From: Salinisphaera hydrothermalis C41B8
Lineage (GTDB): Bacteria; Pseudomonadota; Gammaproteobacteria; Nevskiales; Salinisphaeraceae
Assembly (NCBI RefSeq): GCF_000732535.1
Contig: NZ_APNK01000016.1
Coordinates: 1-64,000, forward strand
Length of the DNA stretch: 64,000 bases
Direction: 5' to 3'
Each line of letters starts with the position of its first letter. Positions within the stretch are counted from its first letter, which is position 1. Shown here in pieces: positions 8,492 to 17,188 of this stretch. Below the pieces are notes generated by a model. It worked only from the letters and a program-made list of their open reading frames with translations. It did not search any database and was not told the origin of the DNA. Both the position numbers and the translations under genes were made by a program.

Positions 8492-9226
8492 ATGCAATAT
8501 CGCGATCTGACCGACAACATCTGTGTGATCACGGGCGCCTCGAGCGGCATCGGCGAAGCCACCGCGCGGGCGCTCGTCGCCGAAGGCGCGCAGGTGATTC
8601 TCGTCGCGCGCAGCGCCGACAAGATCGAAAAACTGGCGGCTGAATTGGGCGACAAGGCTCGGGCCATGCCCACCGACGTCGGCGATGCCGACGCTGTGCG
8701 GGCGCTGTTCGAACGCGTCAACGCCGATTACGGCGCCGTCGACCTCATGTTCAACAACGCCGGCGTTGGCTACAACGACCCGTTCGCCGAGTCCAAGCCG
8801 GAGGAATGGAAGAAGCAGATCGACGCCAACCTGTATGGCGTGCTCAACTGCACCCACGCCGCGATCCCGCTCATGAAGGGGCGCGAGGCGCCGATGATCT
8901 CGACTGTTTCCAGCGTCGGCGGCCGCTACGGCGTGCCCGGCTGGTCGGTCTATTGCGCGACCAAGTTCGCCGTAGTGGGTTTCCACGACACGCTGCGTAA
9001 GGAACTCGGCGGCGATGGCATTCGCGTATCGCTGATCGAGCCCGGTGCGGTCTATACCAACTGGGGCTTCAATGTCACCGAAGACGCGATGAAGGAACGT
9101 CGCGACAAGGTCGAGGCGCTGACCGCGGAAGACATCGCCAACTCGCTGGTCTACGCGTTCGCCCAGCCGGGCCACGTCAATGCCCAGGAAATTTTGGTGA
9201 TGCCGACCAAGCAAGTTTCGCCGTAA
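8492..9226 (+). CDS. SDR-family NAD(P)-dependent oxidoreductase
   Basis: A 244-residue classical short-chain dehydrogenase. It has TGASSGIGEA (cofactor binding), NNAGVGY, and the catalytic Ser in STVSSVGG with YCATK (Tyr-x-x-x-Lys). The end carries no membrane segment. The substrate is unknown. GGAG lies 7 bases before the ATG. It stands alone on the plus strand between the asparaginase-like gene and the repeat block, with 81 bp upstream, so it could share a transcript with the asparaginase-like gene. Confidence 0.88.
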   Translation: MQYRDLTDNICVITGASSGIGEATARALVAEGAQVILVARSADKIEKLAAELGDKARAMPTDVGDADAVRALFERVNADYGAVDLMFNNAGVGYNDPFAESKPEEWKKQIDANLYGVLNCTHAAIPLMKGREAPMISTVSSVGGRYGVPGWSVYCATKFAVVGFHDTLRKELGGDGIRVSLIEPGAVYTNWGFNVTEDAMKERRDKVEALTAEDIANSLVYAFAQPGHVNAQEILVMPTKQVSP

Positions 9227-9388
9227 GCGCGCCTTTCGAAAACTGAAGATGGAGGAGTCATGGATGCCGGATGCGCCCAGCGTTATCCGTCATCCACGGC
9301 ACGCCGAGAGGAGCGGCGAGGCCCGCTCGCGGCCCGAGCCGACCTACGCCTGACGCCAGGCGCCGTTAATCTCGGGCTCCGTTTGTGG

Positions 9389-10140
9389 AAGAAGACTGTC
9401 CGCAGATCGACGCCGATTCACGCAGATGCGGTCTGGCTTTCGCGGCATAGTGGATTCGAGGCGCTAAACGAAGGCGGAGTTCACTTTCGCGCCTAACGCG
9501 AAGGCGGTGCTCGGGAACAAAGCGGCAAAGACCATTCGCGCCACGATCGAAGCAGCGTCTCCAACGATCAACCCCGATCTGTGTGCATCGCTGTCGATCT
9601 GCGGATCGCGGCCTTACGGAACGAAGAGAGCAGTCGTGCGGCGACTCCAAACCGCTGACGTCGTCAATCGAGTCCGCCAATCAACGCCAATTACGCTAAT
9701 GGCGGATCTGCATTCGACCTGGCCGAGGCTGTGCGCCGTTGTGTTTTTCGAGCCTCGTTCGGCCGAAGAAACTGTCCGCAGATCGACGCCGATTCACGCA
9801 GATGCGGTTTGGCTTTCGCGGCATGGCGGATTCGAGGCGCTAAACGAAGGCGGAGTTCACCGGCACGCCCGACTCGACGGCGGTGCTCGGGAACGAAGCC
9901 GCAAAGACCATTCGCGCCACGATCAAAGCAGGGTCTCCAGCGTCAACCGCGATCTGTGTGCATCTGTGTCGATCTGCGGACGAATTGCCTTAAGGAACAA
10001 AGAGAGCAGTCGTGCGGCGCCTGCCAACCGCGCACGTCGTACATCGAGTCCGCCAATCAATCTGTGCAATCTGTGAAATCTGCGGATCAATGCCTTCATG
10101 AACGAGGCAAAAGGCCGCGCGGCGCCCCGGAACCGGGGAT
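9389..10140 (+). repeat. non-coding repeat block A: two tandem 376-bp units plus tail
   Basis: Two head-to-tail copies of a 376-bp unit can be read. For example, ACTGTCCGCAGATCGACGCC occurs at 9395 and 9771, and AGTCCGCCAATCAA at 9671 and 10047. Within each unit a left arm (9399-9431) and a right arm (9575-9605 in unit 1) are near-complementary, so the arms form imperfect terminal inverted repeats about 207 bp apart. Further TCCGC...GCGGA palindromes follow. Open frames across the block are not conserved between copies and look spurious. The whole block recurs inverted at 19770-20520. The rest of this 1.1-kb gene-free stretch (9227-9388 and 10141-10329) shows nothing recognisable apart from a weak GCCGCC/GGCGGC hairpin at 10154-10172. 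Confidence 0.85.
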
Positions 10141-10329
10141 ATCGCGAACCCGGGCCGCCATGGGCGGCTTTTGGGCGTTCTCTGACGGACGGAATGCATC
10201 AGACGCTAACGAACCAAGCCGCCCCCTAAAATCCGCATCAACGCCTTGCGGAACGAATAAAGCGATCGCGCGGCGACGGGGCAAGATTCTTTTTCGACGG
10301 TCCCCGGACGCTTATGGGATGCTCTTGAC

Positions 10330-11118
10330 ATGCCGAAGGTTGAACGCATCCAACGCCTGTCGCCGAATACGCGCGGCGAGGACTACGTCGTGGGCGACAT
10401 CCACGGCCATTTCTCGGTGCTGGAAGCCGCGCTGTCGCATATCGGTTTCGACGTGCATCGAGACCGGCTGTTGTCGGTCGGCGATCTCATCGATCGCGGG
10501 CCGGAGAGTCATCGCGCTGCGGATTTTCTCGGCCAGCCCTGGTTTGTTGCCGCGCGCGGCAACCACGAACAGATGATGCTCGATACCGTGGGCGGCGATA
10601 CGATCGCCCCCGGCGCCCGGGCGCTCTGGTATCAGAACGGTGGGCGCTGGTTCGAAGAGGTGGACGAGTACGAAGCGCATGTCCTGTGCTCGGCCCTGGC
10701 CGAGCTGCCCTACGCGCTGGCCGTGGAGCGGGCCGATGGCCGTCAGGTCGGCGTGGTGCATGCGGATCTGCCGGCGCAACGATGGGCGACAGCAGTGGCC
10801 GCCATTGCCGATGCGGCCGACGAGTCGACGGTGCTCCAGCACACGATCTGGAGTCGTGAGCGCGCTGGCGCGATCCAAGCCCGTCTCGACGGCCAGCGGT
10901 CGCGGCGCGCCGTGGACGTCGGCGGTATCGACCGTGTGTTCTTCGGCCACACGCCGATGCCGGCGGCGATCGCCTGTAGCAATACGCGCTGGCTGGATAC
11001 CGGCGTGTTCCTGCCGCGCGGACGGTTGTCGATCGCGGCCTTGTCCGACGACAGCCTGTGGTCGTTCGCGGTCGACGATGCGCGCGATATCCGCCGGGGA
11101 TGGCGCAAGCTCAGCTGA
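10330..11118 (+). CDS. PPP-family metallophosphoesterase (PrpA/PrpB-like)
   Basis: A 262-residue serine/threonine protein phosphatase-like enzyme. The metal-binding motifs are in order: GDIHGH (22-27), GDLIDRGPE (51-59), RGNHE (76-80), VHADLP near residue 142, and FGHTPM near residue 210. The set is complete for a dinuclear metal site. Related bacterial proteins include PrpA/PrpB and diadenosine tetraphosphatases, so protein-phosphate or nucleotide substrates are both possible. Convergent with the lipase gene, 15 bp apart. Confidence 0.88.
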   Translation: MPKVERIQRLSPNTRGEDYVVGDIHGHFSVLEAALSHIGFDVHRDRLLSVGDLIDRGPESHRAADFLGQPWFVAARGNHEQMMLDTVGGDTIAPGARALWYQNGGRWFEEVDEYEAHVLCSALAELPYALAVERADGRQVGVVHADLPAQRWATAVAAIADAADESTVLQHTIWSRERAGAIQARLDGQRSRRAVDVGGIDRVFFGHTPMPAAIACSNTRWLDTGVFLPRGRLSIAALSDDSLWSFAVDDARDIRRGWRKLS

Positions 11119-11133
11119 ACTCGTCGAACCTCG

Positions 11134-12594
11134 TTACGACGACGGTTCGGTCGGCCATCGGCGGCGAATGTCGGGGCAATCGTCGGTCGGCCGATGGCCG
11201 CGCGGAGTCTCGTGGCTATCGAAACGGGCGGCCAGAAAATCCATGGCCTCGTTCGCGCCGGTGACCGCGCTGAGCAGGTGATCGCCGAGTTTCCAGTCGA
11301 AATGCACGACCGTGCCGCGGTCGCAATAGCGGCGTGCCAGCGCGCCGGCCTCGTCGCGCGGCGTGAGTTGGTCGAACCAGGCGGCGTAGTAATACAGCGG
11401 CGCGGGCAGGCCATGCCCGCCGAGCCGATTGGCGCGGGCAACGGTCGCCACCGTCGGCATCGACAATAGATTATCCACCGTCACGTAGCGCTTCATCCGG
11501 GTGAAGCTGTAGCCGGAGAACAACGGATCGCGTACCCCGGCGAGTTCCTGGGCCAGACAACTGCGCGCGAGCTTGTGCTTCATCGCCCGGCCGCGTTCGT
11601 TGAGCCGTCGGTCGAGATCGATCTGCGGATAGGCGCGGGCGAGCCCGAGCGCGGCTTCGAAATAGATGCCGGCAAAAGCGCCGCCGTCGATATGACGGGC
11701 GCTGGCGAGAAGATTGGCCGGCGGTGCGCCGGCGGCAATGCCGATAATCGGCAGCCGGGGCGCATAGTTGCCGGCCAGCTCGCCGGCCCAGAGGCTGGCG
11801 AAGGCGCCGCCGGAATAGCCCCACAGCGCGACCGGCGTCCGGCGGTTGATGAGCTGCGGCGGGGCCAACGCGCGCGCCGCGCGAATCGCGTCCAGCACGG
11901 CATAGCCGGCGTTGCGCCCGGCACCGAAGGCGAGTTTGGGGCCCTCGTAGTCCGGCAGCACGACCGGCCAGTGTCGTTTCAGCGCCTTTGACACGAACCA
12001 CTGCTCGATCATCGTGCCGCGCACGATTTCCTGCGACGGCGCGCAGACCGGGTTCAGCGCATCGTACGCGACCTGGTATGACAGCAAACGTCGGCGCGGC
12101 TTCGGCGGCACCAGCAGTGTCGCCACGTCCGCGATTGGGGCGCCTTGGGTATCGGTGCTGCGATAAACGAACTGCCAGGCGCGTGCCTGGACATGGCTAA
12201 TGCGATAGGCGCGCGGCGAAATCGGGCGATAACGGATAATCCTGCCCGGCGCCATGCCGGCCAGCCGAGCAGGTGCCGGCTGGCGATAGAACGGATCGTT
12301 GGTGCTGGCCGGATAGGGCGGCCCCGGTTCCGGATAAGCGATCGCGCCGACGGGCGCCGGGCCAGGCGCGGTTGGTGTGGTGCCGGGCAGCGGGCTGTGG
12401 ATACAGCCGGCCAGCAACGCCGTCGCGCCGCTCGTAATGACGGCGCGGCGGAGACTGGTTCTAGGGCGTGTTGAGGTTTGGTGCGAGTCCGCGCCAAGCG
12501 CTGTTTTGCGGCAAGACGAGGCGTAGCGAACGTGGCGTAGCGGGCCTACGCGAGAGAGCAACAACGCTGGATTGCCGTCGTGTCGTGAATTCAT
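11134..12594 (-). CDS. LIP-family lipase; 5' end interrupted by a miniature element
   Basis: A secretory triacylglycerol lipase of the Candida antarctica lipase A-like (LIP) family. The nucleophile is in GYSGGA, the Asp candidate in WFDQLTP and the His in GDHLLS. A lipoprotein signal (basic LRR, hydrophobic stretch, LLAGC) is still visible, but no start codon precedes it directly. The DNA just upstream is the 295-bp element at 12464-12758. The first ATG in frame (12594) lies inside that element and adds about 48 residues before the signal core. The present product may therefore be mis-targeted. Frame is kept because the insertion plus duplicated TA totals 297 bp. Confidence in the family is high, in the start low. 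Confidence 0.8.
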   Translation of the reverse strand: MNSRHDGNPALLLSRVGPLRHVRYASSCRKTALGADSHQTSTRPRTSLRRAVITSGATALLAGCIHSPLPGTTPTAPGPAPVGAIAYPEPGPPYPASTNDPFYRQPAPARLAGMAPGRIIRYRPISPRAYRISHVQARAWQFVYRSTDTQGAPIADVATLLVPPKPRRRLLSYQVAYDALNPVCAPSQEIVRGTMIEQWFVSKALKRHWPVVLPDYEGPKLAFGAGRNAGYAVLDAIRAARALAPPQLINRRTPVALWGYSGGAFASLWAGELAGNYAPRLPIIGIAAGAPPANLLASARHIDGGAFAGIYFEAALGLARAYPQIDLDRRLNERGRAMKHKLARSCLAQELAGVRDPLFSGYSFTRMKRYVTVDNLLSMPTVATVARANRLGGHGLPAPLYYYAAWFDQLTPRDEAGALARRYCDRGTVVHFDWKLGDHLLSAVTGANEAMDFLAARFDSHETPRGHRPTDDCPDIRRRWPTEPSS

Positions 12595-12758
12595 GGGCGC
12601 TTGTCCCTTCGGGTTGGGCCGCCCATAAAAAATTAACCAGGGGCGCCCGGCAGCGTTGCAAGTCTGGGTCGTGGCACGCCACGACGCGGCGACTCGCGCC
12701 TTGCCGGTCACGATTTGCGGACGCCAACGCGGCACTCGCACGAAACCTCAACACGCCC
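12464..12758. mobile_element. miniature inverted-repeat element, copy 1, TA-flanked
   Basis: A 295-bp element with near-perfect terminal inverted repeats. The left end reads GGGCGTGTTGAGGTTT and the right end is its exact complement over 16 bases, extending imperfectly to about 40. It is flanked by TA on both sides (12462-12463 and 12759-12760), consistent with a 2-bp TA target duplication as made by IS630/Tc1-like transposases. It has no transposase gene. The interior is closely similar to copy 2 at 40947-41226. It sits between the MFS gene, whose TAG stop spans its edge, and the lipase gene, whose signal peptide it splits. Confidence 0.85.
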
Positions 12759-13948
12759 TAAGATGCGACGACCTGACGATCACGGCCGGCGCCGAGCGCG
12801 GCGGCCATGGCAGCCAGGCCGATTACGCCCAGCAGCCCGCCGATCGCCGACCAGCTGCCGAAGAACTGATGGATGAGGCCGACGGCGAGCGGGCCGAACG
12901 CGGCCGTCACATAACCCACGCCCTGGGCCATGCCCGACAGTTCCGAGGCCGTCTCGGCATCCGGTGCGCGCAGGGCGAGCAGGGTAAGCGCCATGCTGAA
13001 ACTGCCGCCCTGACCGAGCCCGAGCACCACGATCCACAGCCAGATGCTCGCGATCGGCGCATACAGACAGCCCGCCAGCCCGGCCAGCGTGGTGGCGAGC
13101 ACGACGCACAATACCGCCCGCTGATCGCGCATCCGCGCACCGATGGCCGGCGCGACGAGGGCACTCGCGACCTGCACCAGAATCGAGATCGACAACGCCA
13201 GCCCCGCGGTCACCGGCGCCATGCCGCGATCAGCGAGAATGGTGGGCAGCCAGCCGAATACGATATAGGCCAGCGAGCTTTGCAGGCCCATGAAGGCGGT
13301 GACCTGCCAGGCGAGCGGATCGCGATACAGCCGCTTCGGCCCGCCGGTGCCGGTTCTCGGCTTGGCCACGGCATGCATCTGGGCGATCCAGGCGACCGCC
13401 GCGATCACGGCCGGCGCGAGCCAGAAGGCGAGCGCGGCGCGCCAGTCGTCGCCGAACGCGAGTCGCAGCGGTTCGGTGGCGCCGGCCGCCAGTGAAGCGC
13501 CAAGATTGAGTGCCATCGTATACAGCCCGGTCATCAGGCCGATGCTGTTCGGGAAATCGCGTTTGACCAGCCCGGGCAACAGCACGCCCATCACGCCGAT
13601 CGCGCCGCCGGCGACCGCGGTCCCCAGAAACAGGCCGGCGGTGGCGGTATACGGGCGTACGATCAGCGCGAATGCGAGCACGATCAGCACCGCGAGTACG
13701 GCGCGCTCGGGCCCGATTCGACGTGCCAGCCGCGGCGCCAGGGGCGCGGCGAGCCCGAGGCAGAGCACGGGCAGCGTGGTCAGCACACCCTGGCCAGCCG
13801 AGGCCAGCCCCAGATCGTGACCGATACGGGTGAGCACCGGCGAGACGCTGGTCAGGGCCGGCCGCAGGTTTAACGCCACCAGCAACAGGCCAGCCAGGGT
13901 CAGCAGCCGTCGAGTTGCCGGCCCGGAGGCCGCGCGCGAATCGGTCAT
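12758..13948 (-). CDS. MFS transporter, CynX/NimT-like
   Basis: A 396-residue protein with about twelve transmembrane helices. The first helix carries the LNLRPALTSVSPVL motif typical of the cyanate / 2-nitroimidazole (CynX/NimT) MFS subfamily; the substrate here is unknown. The ATG at 13948 is preferred over an upstream in-frame start at 14008, which would overlap the GNAT gene. The stop codon TAG is formed by the TA next to the inserted element plus the first base of the element. Restoring the target site without the element also gives TAG, so the protein end is unaffected. Confidence 0.85.
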   Translation of the reverse strand: MTDSRAASGPATRRLLTLAGLLLVALNLRPALTSVSPVLTRIGHDLGLASAGQGVLTTLPVLCLGLAAPLAPRLARRIGPERAVLAVLIVLAFALIVRPYTATAGLFLGTAVAGGAIGVMGVLLPGLVKRDFPNSIGLMTGLYTMALNLGASLAAGATEPLRLAFGDDWRAALAFWLAPAVIAAVAWIAQMHAVAKPRTGTGGPKRLYRDPLAWQVTAFMGLQSSLAYIVFGWLPTILADRGMAPVTAGLALSISILVQVASALVAPAIGARMRDQRAVLCVVLATTLAGLAGCLYAPIASIWLWIVVLGLGQGGSFSMALTLLALRAPDAETASELSGMAQGVGYVTAAFGPLAVGLIHQFFGSWSAIGGLLGVIGLAAMAAALGAGRDRQVVAS

Positions 13949-13977
13949 GAGAGCCGGAGTGAATAAAGCGAAGCGCG

Positions 13978-14511
13978 TTATTCTGCGGCGGATGGTTGCT
14001 GATTGCACTCATTCGGCGCCCCGTCGTCGTGCAATGCACGGGTCATGAATATGCTGGCGGGGTCCGGCTGGTAGTCGGCGAACGGCGCGCATTCGATGAA
14101 GCCGTGACGTCGATAGAAAGCACGCGCGGCGTCGTAGTAAGACTCGGTCCCGGTTTCCAGGCTCACGCGCGCAAAGCCCGCCGCGCGCGCCTCGGCGAGC
14201 AGCCTGTCCAGCAGCCGGCCGGCCACGCCGCGACGGCCGTAGCCGCAGGCCGTGCGCATGGATTTCAGTTCCGCATGGCCCGCGCCGAGATCGGCCAGCG
14301 CAGCGATGCCGGCGAGTTCGCCGTTGATGCGAGCGCTGCGTACCCGAATCGCCGGGTCGCGCAGTGCGGCGATATCCAGCCCGTGCATGCTCTCGCCGGG
14401 CGAGGCATCGGCCATGGCCTGCCAGTGCTCGGCGACCAGCGCGCGGATATCGGGCGCGTCGAGATCGGCCGCTTCGATGACGAGCTCGCCGACCGCTGAT
14501 GCGCGACTCAT
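13978..14511 (-). CDS. GNAT-family N-acetyltransferase
   Basis: A 177-residue acyl-CoA-dependent acetyltransferase. The acetyl-CoA-binding motif A is in YGRRGVAGRLLDRLL near residue 90-105, followed by the ARVSLETGTESYYDAARAFYRRHGF segment read in pieces, which is typical of the YncA/PhnO-like GNAT group. The substrate is unknown. GAGGT lies a few bases before the ATG at 14511, which is why this start is chosen over the longer ORF from 14640. It is upstream of the MFS gene on the same strand (29 bp apart) and divergent from the LysR gene. Confidence 0.85.
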   Translation of the reverse strand: MSRASAVGELVIEAADLDAPDIRALVAEHWQAMADASPGESMHGLDIAALRDPAIRVRSARINGELAGIAALADLGAGHAELKSMRTACGYGRRGVAGRLLDRLLAEARAAGFARVSLETGTESYYDAARAFYRRHGFIECAPFADYQPDPASIFMTRALHDDGAPNECNQQPSAAE

Positions 14512-14675
14512 GCCCGACCTCGATAAGCCGGAAGCCCGTTGCAATGGGGCAGGGCAGGGATAACGAACGGGGCGTGGCGCATGAGTGTCGGCATGATCGA
14601 TGGCCCGATCCAATATGCCAGAGCGTACGGGCGCGGACATGGCACGGGCGTGCCGGCGCCCGTTATATTCATGCC

Positions 14676-15593
14676 ATGAATATTCGCGACGTCGACCTCA
14701 ATCTTTTGGTGATGCTGGATGCGTTGCTGCGCGAACGCAGCGTCACGCGGGCGGCGGAGGCGATGAACATCACCCAGCCGGCGATGAGCAACGCGCTCAA
14801 GCGTCTGCGCAAGCTGCTCGGCGATCCGATTCTGGTGCGTACCGCCGGCGGCATGCAGCCCACGGCGCGCGCCGAGCAGCTCCAGCGCCCGGTGCGCAAC
14901 GCGCTGGCCCAGATGGAGGCCGCGATCGCGCCCAATCGGGCGTTCGAGCCGAGCACGGCCGAGCGCCTGTTCACCATCCTGATCACCGACTATGCCGCGT
15001 CGGTGCTCATGCCGCATGTCGTGGCCGTGCTGGAAACCGAGGCGCCCGGCATCGCGCTCAACATCCTGTCGGCCTCGGGTGATGCGATCGGCCAGATCGA
15101 GCGCGGCGAGGCGGATTTTCTGGTCAATCAGTTCGGCCAGCTGCCGGCCAATTTCCATCACCAGCGGCTGTGGGAAGATCGGCTTGCCTGTCTTATCCGT
15201 AGCGATCATCCCGCGCTGGCCGAAGCCGGCGGTGAGCTGACGCTGGAGGCGTTTCTGGCCCAGCGGCATATTCTGATCACTCAGACCGGCGTGGGTTTGT
15301 CGCGCCTGGACGAGGTACTGGCCGATCGCGGCCTGTCGCGCGAAATCAGCGTGCTTACCCGTCATTACCAGTTGCCCCGCCAGCTGGTGGCCGAGAGCCA
15401 TATGATCGCGACCCTGCCGGCGCGCATCGCGCGCTATCAGGCGCGTCATCTCGGCCTGGCCGTGCTCGAGCCGCCGGTCGAACTGCCGACCTTTCAGATC
15501 GGCATCGCCTGGGGCGCGCTCGATCATCACGATCCGGCCCATCGCTGGCTGCGCGAACGCATTGTGCGTATCGCCCGTGACACCATCGGTTGA
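14676..15593 (+). CDS. LysR-family transcriptional regulator
   Basis: A 305-residue regulator. The N-terminal winged helix-turn-helix begins LNLLVMLDALL and contains SVTRAAEAMNITQPAMSNAL; the C-terminal half is the LysR co-inducer-binding fold of the NodD/NahR-like subgroup. It is divergent from the GNAT-MFS pair, with 164 bp between starts. By the usual LysR arrangement it may control those genes, although the SDR gene 82 bp downstream is also a candidate. The DNA just before the start is AT-rich (GTTATATTC). Confidence 0.9.
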   Translation: MNIRDVDLNLLVMLDALLRERSVTRAAEAMNITQPAMSNALKRLRKLLGDPILVRTAGGMQPTARAEQLQRPVRNALAQMEAAIAPNRAFEPSTAERLFTILITDYAASVLMPHVVAVLETEAPGIALNILSASGDAIGQIERGEADFLVNQFGQLPANFHHQRLWEDRLACLIRSDHPALAEAGGELTLEAFLAQRHILITQTGVGLSRLDEVLADRGLSREISVLTRHYQLPRQLVAESHMIATLPARIARYQARHLGLAVLEPPVELPTFQIGIAWGALDHHDPAHRWLRERIVRIARDTIG

Positions 15594-15674
15594 GGGGCGT
15601 CATGACAGCGGCTTGCACGAGCGCCGTGCAACGCGCCACCTTCGAGGTCTGATTCAAGCGCGCGAGAGCAGGCT

Positions 15675-16442
15675 GTGCTGGAACGTTTTCGACTGGATGA
15701 TCGTGTGGCGCTGGTGACCGGCGCCGGCAGCGGGCTCGGCCGGCGCTTTGCCGTCGCGCTGGCGATGGCCGGGGCCGAGGTCGTGCTCTGCGGGCGGCGC
15801 CGCGAGCCGCTCGAAGCGACAGCCGCCGCCGTCGACGCCGAGCAGGGCAAGTTCCGGGTGTTGCCGATGGACGTTACCGATCGAGCGTCGGTGACGCCGG
15901 TTTTCGATGAACTGGCCGCGGTCGGACGCATCCCCGATATCGTCGTGTGCAACGCCGGCGTGGCACGGCCGGATTCGGCGCTGACGCTGTCCGAACAGGA
16001 CTGGCAGGCCACGATCGAGACCAATCTCAGCGGCTGTTGGCGCGTGGCGCAGATCGCGGCCCAGCGTCTGGCGGATGCCGGACGGCCGGGCGCGATCGTG
16101 AACGTGGGTTCGATCCTCGGCCAGCGCGTGGCCGGGTCGCTATCCGCCTATGCCGCCTCCAAGGCCGGGTTGGAACATCTGACCCGCGCTCTGGCGCTGG
16201 AATGGGCGGCGCACGATATTCGCGTGAATGCGCTGGCACCGGGCTATATCGATACCGAGATGAATCGGGCGTTTTTCGAGACCGAAGCCGGCCAGCGCAT
16301 GATCCGGCGGATTCCGCAGAAACGTCTGGGGGCGCCGGAAGATCTGGATGGCGCCTTATGGCTGCTGGTGTCCGATGCCGGGCGTTATATCACCGGCACC
16401 ACGATTGCGGTGGATGGCGGCCATCGCCAGTCGTCGCTGTGA
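15675..16442 (+). CDS. SDR-family oxidoreductase, FabG-like
   Basis: A 255-residue short-chain dehydrogenase with TGAGSGLGRR (cofactor loop), CNAGVA, the catalytic Ser in NVGSILG, and YAASK. The end TGTTIAVDGGH is typical of 3-oxoacyl-ACP-reductase-like SDRs, which work as tetramers. The substrate is unknown. GTG at 15675 is the likely start: there is no ATG before the nucleotide-binding motif. It follows the LysR gene on the same strand. Confidence 0.87.
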   Translation: MLERFRLDDRVALVTGAGSGLGRRFAVALAMAGAEVVLCGRRREPLEATAAAVDAEQGKFRVLPMDVTDRASVTPVFDELAAVGRIPDIVVCNAGVARPDSALTLSEQDWQATIETNLSGCWRVAQIAAQRLADAGRPGAIVNVGSILGQRVAGSLSAYAASKAGLEHLTRALALEWAAHDIRVNALAPGYIDTEMNRAFFETEAGQRMIRRIPQKRLGAPEDLDGALWLLVSDAGRYITGTTIAVDGGHRQSSL

Positions 16443-16467
16443 GCGCCCGCGCCGGCCCGTCAACGCT

Positions 16468-16800
16468 TCAGGAGTGGACGATCAGCGTGTCGCCGTTTTG
16501 AACCACCTGCAGCTTGGTCGGCGCCAGGGCGCGGGACAGGGCAGCGGCGATCGACAGATGACCGGACACGGCGGCGACCTGGATCGAGCCGGTATCGGCC
16601 AGATCGGTCTTGATGAAGCAGCCGCTGGCATGGGCCAGGGCCTGGGCGGTCACATCGAAGCGCTGGGCCGGCAGATCGACGTCGCGCAGACGATTGCACG
16701 GCGAGATTTCCGGCGAGGAAGACGAGATCGAACTATCCGACTGGCAGGCCGTCAGTACGGCACAGAAAAAAATCGGAGCCAGCAGTAGGGTGCGACGCAT
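16468..16800 (-). CDS. small lipoprotein with an STN (secretin/TonB short N-terminal) domain
   Basis: A 110-residue lipoprotein. The signal peptide ends in the lipobox LTAC (Cys19), then comes a Ser-rich spacer, and residues about 45-110 match the STN fold: FDVTAQALAHASG, VSGHLSIAAALSRAL and a final VVQNGDTLIV strand. STN domains usually precede TonB-dependent receptors or secretins and contact periplasmic partners. Here the domain is free-standing on a membrane anchor. No receptor or secretin is adjacent. Convergent with the SDR gene, 25 bp apart. Confidence 0.72.
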   Translation of the reverse strand: MRRTLLLAPIFFCAVLTACQSDSSISSSSPEISPCNRLRDVDLPAQRFDVTAQALAHASGCFIKTDLADTGSIQVAAVSGHLSIAAALSRALAPTKLQVVQNGDTLIVHS

Positions 16801-16990
16801 CGATCGGGTCTCGCGAGAGATGAAGCCAGAGTTCGACAATAACTCGGCGAGGATATACGTATGTTTGCGAAGTGAAAAGTCGACTTCTGACGAATGGTTA
16901 CGGCGCTGTGAGCGCGATGACTCATACATCTCTATTCAAGACCAGCGCCAGCCCCCTGGACGATCGCTTGAGACTTTGGTCTTATATTTT

Positions 16991-17020
16991 CGCGGACTCG
17001 CACGAAACCTCAACACGCCC
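16991..17020. repeat. solitary end of the miniature element
   Basis: The sequence ending CACGAAACCTCAACACGCCC followed by TA is nearly identical to the right end of the element at 12464-12758. No matching left end or interior is clear upstream. A more decayed look-alike (ACCTCAACACGCGCC) lies at about 17149-17176, just before the dehydrogenase start. The rest of the roughly 390-bp gene-free stretch 16801-17188 shows nothing else recognisable. Confidence 0.65.
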
Positions 17021-17188
17021 TAGGCTTCGGGCTGCGAGCGGCTGGGAGACGGCCTCGCGTTACAGCGCTTTTGCCGGGCGTGACTACGCTATGGCCGCGC
17101 CCTGGGTATTGCCGCCGCTCACACATTTTTCGGGCCGCGCTCGGCGCGGGCTCGGATGACACCTCAACACGCGCCAGGACATGCCGGC

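Noticed and set aside
9389-10140. Possible CRISPR array from repeated TCCGCAGATCG motifs
   Set aside because: Only two units of 376 bp with similar content throughout; no short regular repeats with unique spacers and no cas genes.
9507-10576. Open frames of 189-281 codons across repeat block A
   Set aside because: They run through tandem non-coding repeats, frames differ between the four copies, and the translations are low-complexity with no family resemblance.
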